64,000 nucleotides of DNA, taken from NCBI GenBank assembly GCA_022711355.1, contig JAKLFE010000012.1, forward strand, positions 1 to 64,000, read 5' to 3'. A program made the position numbers and the translations under genes. The notes under the pieces are model-generated. The model was not told where the DNA came from. It saw nothing but the letters and a program-made list of their open reading frames with translations, and made no database searches. Origin of the DNA: Spirochaetota bacterium. Lineage in GTDB: Bacteria > Spirochaetota > Spirochaetia > Treponematales > Rectinemataceae. Within the stretch, counting starts at the first letter, position 1; each line of letters starts with the position of its first letter. Of this stretch, positions 10,281 through 20,594 are shown piece by piece.

Positions 10281-11564
10281 ATGTCGCAGATGCTGATTTG
10301 CCTGCTGATCTTCCTTTTCATGATCGTGATGCTCTTCCTGAACAAGATCCCGATGTGGGCGACGGCCATCGCCTGCATCCCGCTCCTCGTCATCACCAAG
10401 TGCATAGACGCCCCGACGGCCCTCCAGAATTTCGGGTCGACGACGGTCATAACCATGGCGTCGATGTTCGTCGTCGCCGCGGGCTTGAGCCGCACCCAGA
10501 TGATCTCCCACCTGACCAGGCTCCTCTACAAGGTGACGAAGGGCTCGTTCACCAAGGTCCTGGCCTCCTACGTGCTCCTGACCTGCGTGCTCGGCCAGTT
10601 CATCCCCAGCATCGTCGTCCTGTTCGCCTTGGTATGCCCGCTGGTCCAGAAGATGTGCGAGGAGATGGACATAAGCCCGTCCAAGATGATGTTCCCCGTC
10701 GCCATCGCGTCGGTCTCGACGGCCTTCATCGTCGAGCCCATTGGCCCCTACGCGGCCTGGTACGTGAACGACAACGGCCTCATGCAGTCCTACGGCTGGA
10801 CCGCGACCAAGTTCGGGATGTGGACCGAGACGGCCGTCCTCCTGCCCGTGGGGATCGTCACGCTCCTCCTGGCCATCTTCGTCGTTCCCCGCTTCCTCCC
10901 CGACAAGCCCGAGTACCCCACCTCCATGATCAAGGGCCGCCAGCTCAAGGAGCAGGAGCCCCTGAGCCCGATCCGGGAGGTCCTCGGCTACGGGATCTTC
11001 GCGGCCGTGATAGTCGGGATGATGCTCGGGCTGCCTTCGTGGCAGGTATCCATGATCGGCGCCGTCCTCGTCGTGGCGACCGGCGTCCTTACCGGGCGCG
11101 AGGCCATCGACAGCCTGAGCATGGATACCGTCCTCCTGTACGTCGGCGTGGTGGTCATCGGGGTCGCCCTCGGCAAGACCGGCGCCGCCGAGCTCCTCGG
11201 CAAGAGCATAGCGGGGCTCCTGGGCAACACGACCAACGGCTATGTCATCGGCGCGGCCTTCTACCTGCTCGGCTTCGTCATGACCTCGCTGCTGTACAAC
11301 CGCGCGGTCACCACGGTGCTGGTGCCTCTCACCATCATGACCTGCACCTCGCTCGGCTGCGATCCCCGGGGGCCCATCGTCCTCGTCGCGCTCGCCTCCA
11401 TGTCCTCACTCGTCACGCCCCTGGCCACCGCCGTCGTCCCTATGGCGATGAGCGCCGGCGGCTACAGCCAAAAGACCATCCTGAAGGCCGGCTGGCTTCC
11501 CGGCCTGGTCCGAGGCGTCCTCGGCGTGCTGATCGCGATGACGCTGTATCCGGCTTTCGGCTGA
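10281..11564 (+). CDS. SLC13/DASS-type anion permease
   Basis: A 427-residue membrane protein with about 11-12 hydrophobic helices, typical of the divalent-anion/sodium symporter or CitM-like ion-transporter superfamily. It opens with two helices (MLICLLIFLFMIVMLFL and WATAIACIPLLVIT), and has the repeated re-entrant signatures around FIPSIVVLFALVCPL and LLYNRAVTTVLVPLT. It probably imports the substrate of the upstream M20 hydrolase, such as an acylated amino acid or p-aminobenzoyl-glutamate-like compound; that is inferred from position only. GAGAACGAGAG precedes the ATG. A strong bidirectional hairpin follows it. Exact family (SLC13 against ArsB/NhaD-like) is not certain. Confidence 0.8.
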   Translation: MSQMLICLLIFLFMIVMLFLNKIPMWATAIACIPLLVITKCIDAPTALQNFGSTTVITMASMFVVAAGLSRTQMISHLTRLLYKVTKGSFTKVLASYVLLTCVLGQFIPSIVVLFALVCPLVQKMCEEMDISPSKMMFPVAIASVSTAFIVEPIGPYAAWYVNDNGLMQSYGWTATKFGMWTETAVLLPVGIVTLLLAIFVVPRFLPDKPEYPTSMIKGRQLKEQEPLSPIREVLGYGIFAAVIVGMMLGLPSWQVSMIGAVLVVATGVLTGREAIDSLSMDTVLLYVGVVVIGVALGKTGAAELLGKSIAGLLGNTTNGYVIGAAFYLLGFVMTSLLYNRAVTTVLVPLTIMTCTSLGCDPRGPIVLVALASMSSLVTPLATAVVPMAMSAGGYSQKTILKAGWLPGLVRGVLGVLIAMTLYPAFG

Positions 11565-11590
11565 TCGCCCAAGGCGACCTAGGCATGGAT

Positions 11591-11619
11591 AAAGCCCGGC
11601 GATGCTCTCGCCGGGCTTT
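11591..11619. terminator. Bidirectional terminator
   Basis: A perfect 12-bp stem (AAAGCCCGGCGA / TCGCCGGGCTTT) with a five-base loop, flanked by A and T runs on either side. It sits between the convergent permease and guaA genes and can serve both. Confidence 0.85.
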
Positions 11620-11649
11620 CCTATATCCGATGCGCTGTCGCCGCTCCCG

Positions 11650-13193
11650 CTATTCCCACTCTATGGTGGCCGGCGGCTTCGAGGAGACGTCGTAGACCAC
11701 GCGGCCGATCTCCCCCACCTTGTTCGTGATCGCGCTCGAGATCGCGAGGAGGTCATCGGCCTCGAAGGGGTAGACGTCGGCGGTCATGCCGTCCTCGGAG
11801 ACCACGGCGCGCAGCGCGAGGACCGAGCCGTACTTGCGCTCGTCGCCCGCGACCCCGACGGAGCGCAGGGGCAGGAGGACCGAGAAGGCCTGCCAGATGC
11901 GGTCGTAGAGGCCGCGGCGCTTGAGCTCCTCGATGTAGATCGCGTCCGCCTCGCGGAGGATGTCGCAGCGCTCCTTCGTGACCTCGCCCAGGATGCGCAC
12001 GCCCAGGCCGGGGCCGGGAAAGGGATGGCGCCGCACGACCTCCTCGGACACGCCCAGGAGGCGGCCGAGGGCGCGGACCTCGTCCTTGTAGAGCCTGTCG
12101 AGGGGCTCGATCACCCGGCCGGCGGCCCGCTTGGCCTCGACCAGGGGGCTGCGGACGTTGTGGTGGCTCTTGATGACCTGGGCCTTGGTGCCGACGCCCT
12201 TCCCCGACTCGATGAGGTCGGTATAGAGGGTGCCCTGGGCGAGGAAGGCCTCGGGTATGCCGAGACGGGCAACCTCGCGCTCCTGCACCTTGATGAACAG
12301 GTCGCCGATGATGCGGCGCTTCTCCTCCGGATCCTCGGCGCCCGCCAAGGCGGCGAGGAACTCCGGCTCGGCGTCGGCCTTGCGCAGGTGCGTCGCGCCC
12401 AGGGCCCGGAGGTTGCGCATGACTTCCTCGCTCTCGGCCTTGCGCATGAGCCCGGTGTCGATATAGAGGAGGTGGACCTTGTCCTTGGGCAGGATCTTGA
12501 GCAGGAGGGCGCCGGCCACGGTCGAGTCGACCCCGCCGGAGATGAGGAGGAGGGCCTCGCCCGAGCCCACCTTGGCGCGCACGCGCTCGCCCACCTCCTC
12601 GAGGTAGGCCTCCATGCTCCACTCGCGGGCCGCGCCGCAGATGCCGACCACGAAATTCTCGAGTATGCGCGTCCCGCCCTCGCAGTGGCTAACCTCGGGG
12701 TGGAACTGGAGGCCCCAGAGCCTCCGTTTGGTGTCGCGCAGCGCCGCCGGGATGCCGCCCTCGGATACCGCGAGGACCTCGAAGCCGGGTGCGGGCGCGG
12801 CGATCGAGTCGCCGTGGCTCATCCAGCTCGAGAAGGAGGCCGCCGCGCCCGCGAGGAGGCGCTCGCCCGCGGCCGCCGCGGTGAGGCTCACGGCCTTTCG
12901 GCCGTACTCCCGCTCGCTCAGGCGCTCGACGCGGCCCCCGAAGTCGGCCGTCATGAGCTGTATCCCGTAGCAGAGCCCGAGGACCGGCAGCCCGGCCCCG
13001 AAGAGGGCCGGGTCGGGGCGGGGGGCGCCGCTCTCGTAGCAGCTCCGCGGGGAGCCGGAGAGGATGACGCCCTTGGCCCCCGCGAGCGCGCGGGCGTCGA
13101 GGGCGGCGTCGCCGGGAAGGATCTCGGCGTAGACGCCGATCTCCCGCACGCGGCGGCCGATGAGCTGGGTGTACTGGCTTCCGAAATCGAGGA

Positions 13194-13209
<16 letters not shown>
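11650..13209 (-). CDS. guaA: GMP synthase (glutamine-hydrolysing)
   Basis: The 519-residue product has the class I glutamine amidotransferase domain first (DFGSQYTQLIGRR, nucleophile Cys in LGLCYGIQLM, His/Glu in FHPEVSHCE), then the ATP pyrophosphatase with SGGVDSTV and the GMP-synthase dimerisation domain ending near KPPATIEWE. It converts XMP to GMP. The start is GTG at 13209, giving VDKILILDFGSQ, preceded by AGGGAGAG. It begins inside the last 16 bases of purA, so the two are translationally coupled. Together with guaB upstream in the same direction it forms the full guanylate branch. Confidence 0.97.
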
Positions 13210-14423
<1,214 letters not shown>

Positions 14424-14552
14424 CTGGAGACCTCCGTCGCGGGAGGGACTTGGCGCCTTCCCGATCGAGTATACACCGCCGCCGGCCCCAAGGCCTACTG
14501 GAGCGGGGCGCCGCTGGGCTCGAGGACCCGGGAGCGCCGCGCGCGGACGCGG

Positions 14553-15992
14553 CTAGGGCCTGCTGTAGTTCGGCGCTTCCTGCGTTATCTGGACGTCGTG
14601 GGCGTGGCTCTCCCTGAGGCCGGCCGAGGTTATGCGGACGAACTTCCGGTAGCGCCTGAGCTCCTCGAGGTTCCGGCAGCCGCAGTAGCCCATGCCTTTG
14701 CGCAGGCCCGCCACGAGCTGGTGGAGGAAGGATTTGAGCTCGCCCTTGTAGGGCACGCGGCCCTCGATGCCCTCGGGCACGGGGGCCTCGTCCTTGGCGA
14801 TGCCGTAGCGGTCCCCGGCGCCGTCCTTGAGCGCGCCCATCGAGCCCATGCCGCGGTATTCCTTGTAGATCCTGCCCTCGTAGAGGACCTCGCGGCCGGG
14901 AGCCTCCTTGAGGCCGGCGAAGAGGTTGCCGATCATCACCGTGCTCGCGCCCGCGGCTATGGCCTTGGCTATGTCGCCGGAGTACTTGATGCCGCCGTCG
15001 GCGACCACCGGTATCCCGGCCTTGTCCGCCTCCTCGGCGCACCAGAGGACCGCGGTGAACTGGGGCACGCCGATGCCGGCGACCACCCGCGTCGTGCAGA
15101 TGGAGCCCGGCCCGACGCCGACCTTGATCGCGTCGGCTCCCGCCTCGACGAGGCGCCGGGCCCCCTCGCGCGTGGCGACGTTGCCGCCTATCACGGGCAC
15201 GTCCGGGAAGCGTCGCTTCAGGCCCCTGATGGCCTCGACCACGTTGCGCGAATCCCCGTGGGCCGTATCGAGGACGACGAAGTCGACCTTGGCCGCGCGA
15301 AGCAGGGGCATGCGGTGCTCGTAGTCCTGGGGCGAGACGGCCGCCCCCACGACGAGCCTCCCGGCCTTGTCGGTCGCGGCGTTGGGATAGCGCTCGTGCT
15401 TCTCCATGTCCTTCACGGTGATGAGCCCGGCGAGGCGGCCCTGGTCGTCGACGACGGGCAGCTTCTCGATCCGGTGCTCGTCGAACTTCGCGCGCGCGCT
15501 GGCGGGCGTCGCGTCGAGGCGCTCCACGACGACGCGGGAGGTCATCGCGTCGCGCACGAGGGCCCCGTCGTCCCGCCGGAAGCGGAGGTCGCGGGCCGTG
15601 ATGATCCCGACGACCTTGCCGCCCGGGTCCACGACGGGCAGGCCGGTCACCCGGTCGCGTTCCATTATCATCCGGACGTCGCGGAGGGTCCGGTCCGCCT
15701 CGACGGTGACGGGGCTCTCGATGATCCAGTTGAGGTAGCGCTTGACCGAGGCGACCTGCTCGGCCTGGGACTCCGGGGAGAGGTTCCGGTGGATGACGCC
15801 GGCCCCGCCCTGGAGGGCCAGGGCCTGGGCCATGCGCTCCTCGGTGACCGTGTCCATGGCCGCCGAGATCACCGGCGCGTTGAGCCGCACCTCCCCCGCG
15901 AGGATGGTCGAGACGTCGGTCTCCCTCGGGAGTATCTCGGAATAGCCGGGAACGAGGAGGACGTCGTCGTAGGAAAAAGTCTCTTCGAACAT
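14553..15992 (-). CDS. guaB: IMP dehydrogenase
   Basis: A 479-residue IMPDH with the TIM barrel interrupted by two CBS domains (roughly residues 90-205). The catalytic loop reads [13 protein letters not shown] with the active Cys, and the flap has [12 protein letters not shown]. It oxidises IMP to XMP with NAD and is rate-limiting for GMP formation; the CBS pair normally binds purine nucleotides as regulators. It is separated from purA by 129 bases and from purB by 165 bases, both without terminators, so a single transcript is possible. Assignment is secure; the start [13 protein letters not shown] fits the family. Confidence 0.97.
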   Translation of the reverse strand: MFEETFSYDDVLLVPGYSEILPRETDVSTILAGEVRLNAPVISAAMDTVTEERMAQALALQGGAGVIHRNLSPESQAEQVASVKRYLNWIIESPVTVEADRTLRDVRMIMERDRVTGLPVVDPGGKVVGIITARDLRFRRDDGALVRDAMTSRVVVERLDATPASARAKFDEHRIEKLPVVDDQGRLAGLITVKDMEKHERYPNAATDKAGRLVVGAAVSPQDYEHRMPLLRAAKVDFVVLDTAHGDSRNVVEAIRGLKRRFPDVPVIGGNVATREGARRLVEAGADAIKVGVGPGSICTTRVVAGIGVPQFTAVLWCAEEADKAGIPVVADGGIKYSGDIAKAIAAGASTVMIGNLFAGLKEAPGREVLYEGRIYKEYRGMGSMGALKDGAGDRYGIAKDEAPVPEGIEGRVPYKGELKSFLHQLVAGLRKGMGYCGCRNLEELRRYRKFVRITSAGLRESHAHDVQITQEAPNYSRP

Positions 15993-16157
15993 GCTTGCCG
16001 CCCCGGCCGCGCGGGGCGCGGCCCTGGCGCTCCCTTTCCCGGGCGGGGCGCCCTCGATGCTGGCCGGCCGGAGCCCTTCCCTTTCGGGAGGGGCGCTGGC
16101 GCGCGATATCCCCCGGCCGCCGGCCCGGGCCGACGCTCGCCGGTCGGACCCATGCAG

Positions 16158-17627
16158 CTAGCGGGCGCGGCCGCCCCGCTCGAGGCCCTCCGCGTTCCCC
16201 TCGCCGCGCGCGGCGAGGGTGGCCGCTACGGCCCGGTACTTCTCCCCGATGGCGAGGGCCCTCTCCGCGGCGCGGCCCCGGTAGAGCTCGGGGCGGCGGA
16301 AGAAGTCCTCCGGATCCCGGATCCCGAGCTCGGCGAGGCGGCCGCGGACGGCCTCCCAGGCCTCGCCGTCGCGCTCGATGGCCTCGTGCAGCGCGAGGCG
16401 ATCCGCCTCGGCCGCGAGCGTTATGCGGCGGAGCATCTCGTGGGCGTCCGCCCTCCCCGACTCGGCGAGGAGGATGTAGGCGGGCTCCGCGAGCACGGCG
16501 CCGCCGGTCAGGCGGAGGTTCGCGGCCATGCGCTCGCGGTCCACCGCCAGGCCGCGGAGCACGGAGAGCATGCGGTTCGCGGCAGCCGCAAGGCCGGCGA
16601 AGAACTCGGGCACGAAGCGCTCGCTCGCGGAGTTCGTGAGGTCGCGCTGGTGCTCGGATATCTGGTCCATGAAGAAGGAGACGGCCCGCGGCGCGAAGGC
16701 CTTCCACAGGCTCTTCACGTGCTCGGAGTTCCAGGGGTTGCGCTTCTGGGGCATGGTGGAGGAGCCGACCTGGCCGGCGCCGAAGGACTCGCGGACCTCC
16801 CCTATCTCGGTTCGCTGGAGGTTCCGAAGGTCGTCGGCGAGGTTGGCGATGATCCCGAAGGCCACGTTCATCTCGAGGAGGAGGCGGAGCGCGTGCTCCG
16901 GCTCGACGAGCTGGGTGGAGTGCTCCGAGGGCTCGAGGCCCAGCCGCGCGAGGTAGCGGCGCTCGACCTCCTCGGGATCCGGGTAGAGCATGGAGAGCGC
17001 GTTGTACGATCCCACCGCGCCCGCGAGCTTGCCCCGCAGGTCCCTCGCGAGCTCGTCCACCTTGAGGAGGGACTTGCCCAGGCGGCTCGCGTACTCGGCC
17101 ATGGCGAAGCCGAAGGTAAGGGGCACCGCGTGCTGGCCGTGGGTCCGGCCCACCTGGGGAGTGGCCGCCTCGTCCACCGAGAGGCGGCAAAGCTCGAGCT
17201 CGAGCTTCGCGAGCAGCGGCACGATCACCTCGCGCGCGGCGTCGCGGTAGGCCATGGCCTTCGCGGTATCGAGGATGTCCACGCTGGTCGCGCCGAGGTG
17301 GACGAGGGGCCTGAGCTCCTCGGGCAGGGAGCGCTGGAAGACGTTGACCAGGGCGCGGACGTTGTGCTTGGTCGTCTCCTCCTCGCGGTAGACCTCCTCG
17401 GGGTCCATGGCGGCGGCCGCCGCCTCGATGCGGGCGAAGATCCCGGGGTCTGAGCGGCCGCGCAGCTCGAGGTGGGTCTCGAGGAGGGCCGCCTCGGCGC
17501 GCGCCGCGTAGCGCGTCTGGGCCTTCTCGGAGAGCCGGGAGGAGAGGGCGTCGAAGACCTGAGCGTTGGATCTCCAATAGCGATGGTCGAGGGGGGAGAT
17601 GTTATCGAATATGTCGCGGGGCTCCAT
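16158..17627 (-). CDS. purB: Adenylosuccinate lyase
   Basis: A 489-residue member of the fumarase/aspartase superfamily. The signature loop is GSSTMPQKRNPWNSEH, and the histidine region is VGRTHGQHAVP. It removes fumarate from adenylosuccinate to give AMP and from SAICAR earlier in purine synthesis. It is a little longer than the usual 430-475. It heads the purB-guaB-purA-guaA string. A weak promoter, TTGATC, 18 bases, CAGTAT, ends five bases before the ATG and no ribosome site is obvious, so the mRNA may be leaderless, but the -10 is poor. Confidence 0.95.
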   Translation of the reverse strand: MEPRDIFDNISPLDHRYWRSNAQVFDALSSRLSEKAQTRYAARAEAALLETHLELRGRSDPGIFARIEAAAAAMDPEEVYREEETTKHNVRALVNVFQRSLPEELRPLVHLGATSVDILDTAKAMAYRDAAREVIVPLLAKLELELCRLSVDEAATPQVGRTHGQHAVPLTFGFAMAEYASRLGKSLLKVDELARDLRGKLAGAVGSYNALSMLYPDPEEVERRYLARLGLEPSEHSTQLVEPEHALRLLLEMNVAFGIIANLADDLRNLQRTEIGEVRESFGAGQVGSSTMPQKRNPWNSEHVKSLWKAFAPRAVSFFMDQISEHQRDLTNSASERFVPEFFAGLAAAANRMLSVLRGLAVDRERMAANLRLTGGAVLAEPAYILLAESGRADAHEMLRRITLAAEADRLALHEAIERDGEAWEAVRGRLAELGIRDPEDFFRRPELYRGRAAERALAIGEKYRAVAATLAARGEGNAEGLERGGRAR

Positions 17628-17705
17628 GTCCTATACTGCCATGCCGGGGCCCGCCTGATCAAGGCCCGCCGCGAGGCGGGGGGATCGGGCGCCGCGCCCG
17701 CCGCT

Positions 17706-18182
17706 TCAGATCAAGTCCGCGTACGAGGCCCGGTTCCCGAGCGCGCGCAAAAGGAGGTCGGGAGAGAGGAGCATCTGCATCCCGCGCGCCCCCGCGCTCA
17801 CGGAAATCTCGTCGAAGAGCTGGGCGGTCTCGTCGACGTACACCGGGAAATCCTTCTTGGTGCCGACCGGCGAGCAGCCGCCCCGGACGTAGCCGGTGGT
17901 CGGGAGCAGCTCCTTCAGCGCCAGCATGGCCACCGCCTTGTCCCCCGCCGCCCTGGCCGCCTTCTTCAGGTCGAGCTCCGCGTCCCCGGGCACGCAGCAG
18001 AGGAATACCCCCGACTTCTCCCCGCGGAGGGCGAGGGTCTTGAAGACGCGCTCGGGATCGAGCCCGACCTTGGCCGCGACCGCGGACGCTGAGAGGTCCG
18101 ACTCGTCGACCTCGTACTCGAAGACGCGATGGGCGATGCCGCGGGACTCGAGGATGCGGAGGGCGTTTGTCTTCGCGGCCAT
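17706..18182 (-). CDS. ybaK: Cys-tRNA(Pro) deacylase YbaK/EbsC
   Basis: A 158-residue single-domain protein of the YbaK/ProX editing superfamily. It opens with KTNALRILESRGIAHRVFEYE, and carries the family lysine and loop in VFKTLALRG and the block YVRGGCSPVGTKKDFPVYVD. YbaK hydrolyses Cys-tRNA(Pro), a misacylation product of prolyl-tRNA synthetase. It sits four bases after the GH57 gene, so it is probably the third gene of the DUF4912-GH57-ybaK transcript, an operon with no obvious functional logic. Length is standard. Confidence 0.93.
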   Translation of the reverse strand: MAAKTNALRILESRGIAHRVFEYEVDESDLSASAVAAKVGLDPERVFKTLALRGEKSGVFLCCVPGDAELDLKKAARAAGDKAVAMLALKELLPTTGYVRGGCSPVGTKKDFPVYVDETAQLFDEISVSAGARGMQMLLSPDLLLRALGNRASYADLI

Positions 18183-18186
18183 GCTC

Positions 18187-19773
18187 TCAGCGCTTCTTGC
18201 GGAAGATGCGGTAGTTGATGTCGGGGAAGAGGTTGTTCCGCTTCTCCAGGCGCGTGAGCCACTCGGTGCTCACGGTGTTGGCGCATAGCATGTCGTAGAT
18301 GCGGCCGAAGCTGGAGATCGCGTCCTCGACCTGGGCCCGGGCGAAGGCGCTCGAGCGTCCCGCCCGCATGAGCAGCGACCAGTCGGAGCACATCGCGAGG
18401 AGGACCTCCCGCGCGGCCTGGTTGAGGATGCGCTCGCGCAGGCCCGACTCCTCGGGGAAGCGCTCGGCGAGCTCGGACATCCGCTCCACGGCCTTGGCGG
18501 AGTGGCGGTAGACCCAGTCGTTCGAGCCGTCGAGCCAGGCCTCGCCGTAGCCGCCGTCGCCCCAGGAGGAGAATTCGGGCTCGGAGGTCTGCGACTCGGG
18601 ATAGAGCTTGAGGTACTCCCCCAGGGACAGGAGGCGGAGGGAGGGATCCTCGGCCGCCCTGCGGAAAAGGGCCTCGAGCCAGGCAGGCCCCTCGAACCAC
18701 CAGTGCCCGAAGAGCTCGGCGTCGTAGGGGCAGACCATGAGGGGGGGCCTGTCCATGAGGCCGGCGGCGGCCGCCGCCGCGGCCCGCCGCTCGGAGAGGA
18801 AGAGCTCCGCGTGCTCGGCCGCCCGCGCCGCGGCCGCGGACGGGTCGTAGGGCAGCTTGTCAGCGGTGCGGCCGGTGACGGACCAGTACTTGAAGCCCGT
18901 GAAGGTGCGGGCCCCGCCCTCCTCGAGGTAGGGGGCGAGGTAGGCCGGATCGAGGTCGAAGCCGATGTCGCGGTAGAAGTCTCGGTAGACGGGATCGCCG
19001 GGATAGCCCTCGGTGTCCGACCACACGGCGGTGGTGGCGCCCGCGTCCCTGATGAAGACCGCGAGGCCGCTCGGGCTCTGCACCGGGGCGAAGGAGCCGC
19101 GCTCGGGCACGGGCAGGCCGAGGAGGGCGCCCCTCGTCCCGGCCACCGTATACTGCACGTTGTACGACTTCAGGATATCCCCGAGGCCGGGGTACCAGCC
19201 GAGCTGGGGCATCCAGAATCCCGCGGGGTGCTTGCCGAAGGCGCGGCGGTGGGAGACGATCGCGGTCTCGACCTGGGCGGATACCGCCTCGGGCAGGTCG
19301 CGGTAGAGGGGGAGGAAGGCGTGGGTGGCGCCCGAGGTGATGAGCTCGACGCGGCCGCGCTTGTAGTAGTAGTCGAGGGCGCCGAGGACGTCGCCGGCGT
19401 AGCGCTCGGCGAAATCCTCGCGGTCCTCGCGATAGAGGGCGGAATAGAGCCGGGCGAGCTTCCCGAAGGCGGGATCGCTCCCGACGCGGGCCTCCTCGGC
19501 CGCGGCGAGGGCGAGCTGGGTATCGAGGTAGGAGAGGTAGCGCTCGCCCAGGAGCTTGTCGCCGAGCATCGCCTCGAGGGTCGGCGATACCGCCAGGGTG
19601 AGGCGGAAGGGGACGAGGTCCGCGTCGAGCCGCCTGAACAGCCTGAGCAGGGGCAGGTAGGACTCGGAGAGGGCCTCGAAGAGCCAGCGCTCCTCGAGGA
19701 AACGGGGATAATCGGGACGCCGCACGAAGGGAAGGTGCGCGTTGAGCACCAGGGCGAGGTATCCGCTCTCCAT
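18187..19773 (-). CDS. GH57 branching-enzyme-like protein with altered nucleophile
   Basis: A 528-residue protein with the GH57 (beta/alpha)7 barrel and DUF1957 C-terminal part seen in 1,4-alpha-glucan branching enzymes. Motif 1 is LVLNAHLPFV, motif 2 SGATHAFLPLY, and motif 4 YDAELFGHWWFEG with its acid/base Asp. In motif 3, GFWMPQLGWYPG, the position that is the catalytic Glu in active enzymes is Gln (CAG on the minus strand near 19210). So fold and substrate surface are present but the nucleophile seems lost; GH57-like proteins lacking catalytic residues are known. It follows the DUF4912 gene by nine bases, a pairing that suggests a joint role in glycogen or envelope polysaccharide. Family is certain, activity is not. 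Confidence 0.85.
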   Translation of the reverse strand: MESGYLALVLNAHLPFVRRPDYPRFLEERWLFEALSESYLPLLRLFRRLDADLVPFRLTLAVSPTLEAMLGDKLLGERYLSYLDTQLALAAAEEARVGSDPAFGKLARLYSALYREDREDFAERYAGDVLGALDYYYKRGRVELITSGATHAFLPLYRDLPEAVSAQVETAIVSHRRAFGKHPAGFWMPQLGWYPGLGDILKSYNVQYTVAGTRGALLGLPVPERGSFAPVQSPSGLAVFIRDAGATTAVWSDTEGYPGDPVYRDFYRDIGFDLDPAYLAPYLEEGGARTFTGFKYWSVTGRTADKLPYDPSAAAARAAEHAELFLSERRAAAAAAAGLMDRPPLMVCPYDAELFGHWWFEGPAWLEALFRRAAEDPSLRLLSLGEYLKLYPESQTSEPEFSSWGDGGYGEAWLDGSNDWVYRHSAKAVERMSELAERFPEESGLRERILNQAAREVLLAMCSDWSLLMRAGRSSAFARAQVEDAISSFGRIYDMLCANTVSTEWLTRLEKRNNLFPDINYRIFRKKR

Positions 19774-19782
19774 GCCCTTGCC

Positions 19783-20565
19783 TCAGGGTCGATCGAGCGC
19801 GGCCGCCTCGGCGGACTCGCTCAGTATTCGCTGCGGATTGGGGAGCTCTCCCGGCGCCTCGATGCGGAGCTCCTCGATGCCGGAGAGGCGCAGGAGCTCG
19901 CGAGAGCGGGCGTCGAGCCCTCCCGGGCCGAGGGACAGGGCCTGCCGGGGCACCTCCACCACGTTGGAGCGGGCCAGGCAGCGGCAGCGGCAGCCCGGGC
20001 GCCGCGAGCAGAGGTCGATGCGGTAGCGCGAGCCGGAGGGGGGGAGGTTGATGTACCACTGGAGGTCGTCGCGCGAGACGGGGATGTCGAAGAACTCCTT
20101 CTTGCTCTCCTCGCCGTCGAGCTCGTTCACGCGAAGGAAGAGCGATGCCTCCGACTCCTCCTCTCCCAAGGAGGAGCGCTCGGCGTCGGAGATATCCCAG
20201 TAGGCGAAGGCCCAGGAGGGATCGCGGACGAGGGCGCGGATCATCGTCTCATTGTAGCGCCGCTCGAGGGAGGGCGGAGGCTCGCCTTCCGAGAAAGGCG
20301 TGTCCGGCTCCGAGCCCGAGTACTTCATCTCCTCGACGCGGAGGGCGTCGCCTCGGGAAGCCTGGCGATCCTCGGAGTCCTCCTCGAGGACGGCGAGGAT
20401 CTCCTCGAGCACGAAGGGCCGCTCGAGCCCTACCGGCAAGTCCAGGCCCATGCGGTCGGCGAGGAGGTAGAGATCCTCGACGGAGAGGGAAGCGAGCTTC
20501 GCTGAAGTCACGGATACATTCTGGAAAAGATAAAGAACACTTGTCAAGGCCGCGCGCGCGTCCAT
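19783..20565 (-). CDS. DUF4912 domain protein
   Basis: Up to 260 residues. The core (about residues 105-190) matches DUF4912, with RDPSWAFAYWDISDAE, a run of beta-strand-like segments and GSRYRIDLCSRR. The N-terminal 45 residues resemble a Rho-N-like helical motif (SVEDLYLLADRMGLDLP). DUF4912 proteins often sit next to GH57 branching-type genes, as here, and may bind carbohydrate; that is inference. The start is uncertain: ATG 20565 has no ribosome site, while a TTGACA, 18 bases, CAGAAT element lies inside the ORF and would start mRNA close to a GTG at 20511 (VTSAKLASLSVEDLY). Confidence 0.75.
   Translation of the reverse strand: MDARAALTSVLYLFQNVSVTSAKLASLSVEDLYLLADRMGLDLPVGLERPFVLEEILAVLEEDSEDRQASRGDALRVEEMKYSGSEPDTPFSEGEPPPSLERRYNETMIRALVRDPSWAFAYWDISDAERSSLGEEESEASLFLRVNELDGEESKKEFFDIPVSRDDLQWYINLPPSGSRYRIDLCSRRPGCRCRCLARSNVVEVPRQALSLGPGGLDARSRELLRLSGIEELRIEAPGELPNPQRILSESAEAAALDRP
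20518..20547 (-). promoter_or_regulatory. Promoter-like element within the DUF4912 reading frame
   Basis: Minus-strand consensus TTGACA (20547-20542), 18 bases, CAGAAT (20523-20518), in a short AT-rich patch. It would start transcription about 20511, the first base of an in-frame GTG. Confidence 0.4.
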
Positions 20566-20594
20566 CGCGCCGGCTAGGGCCGGCGGATGGGGGC

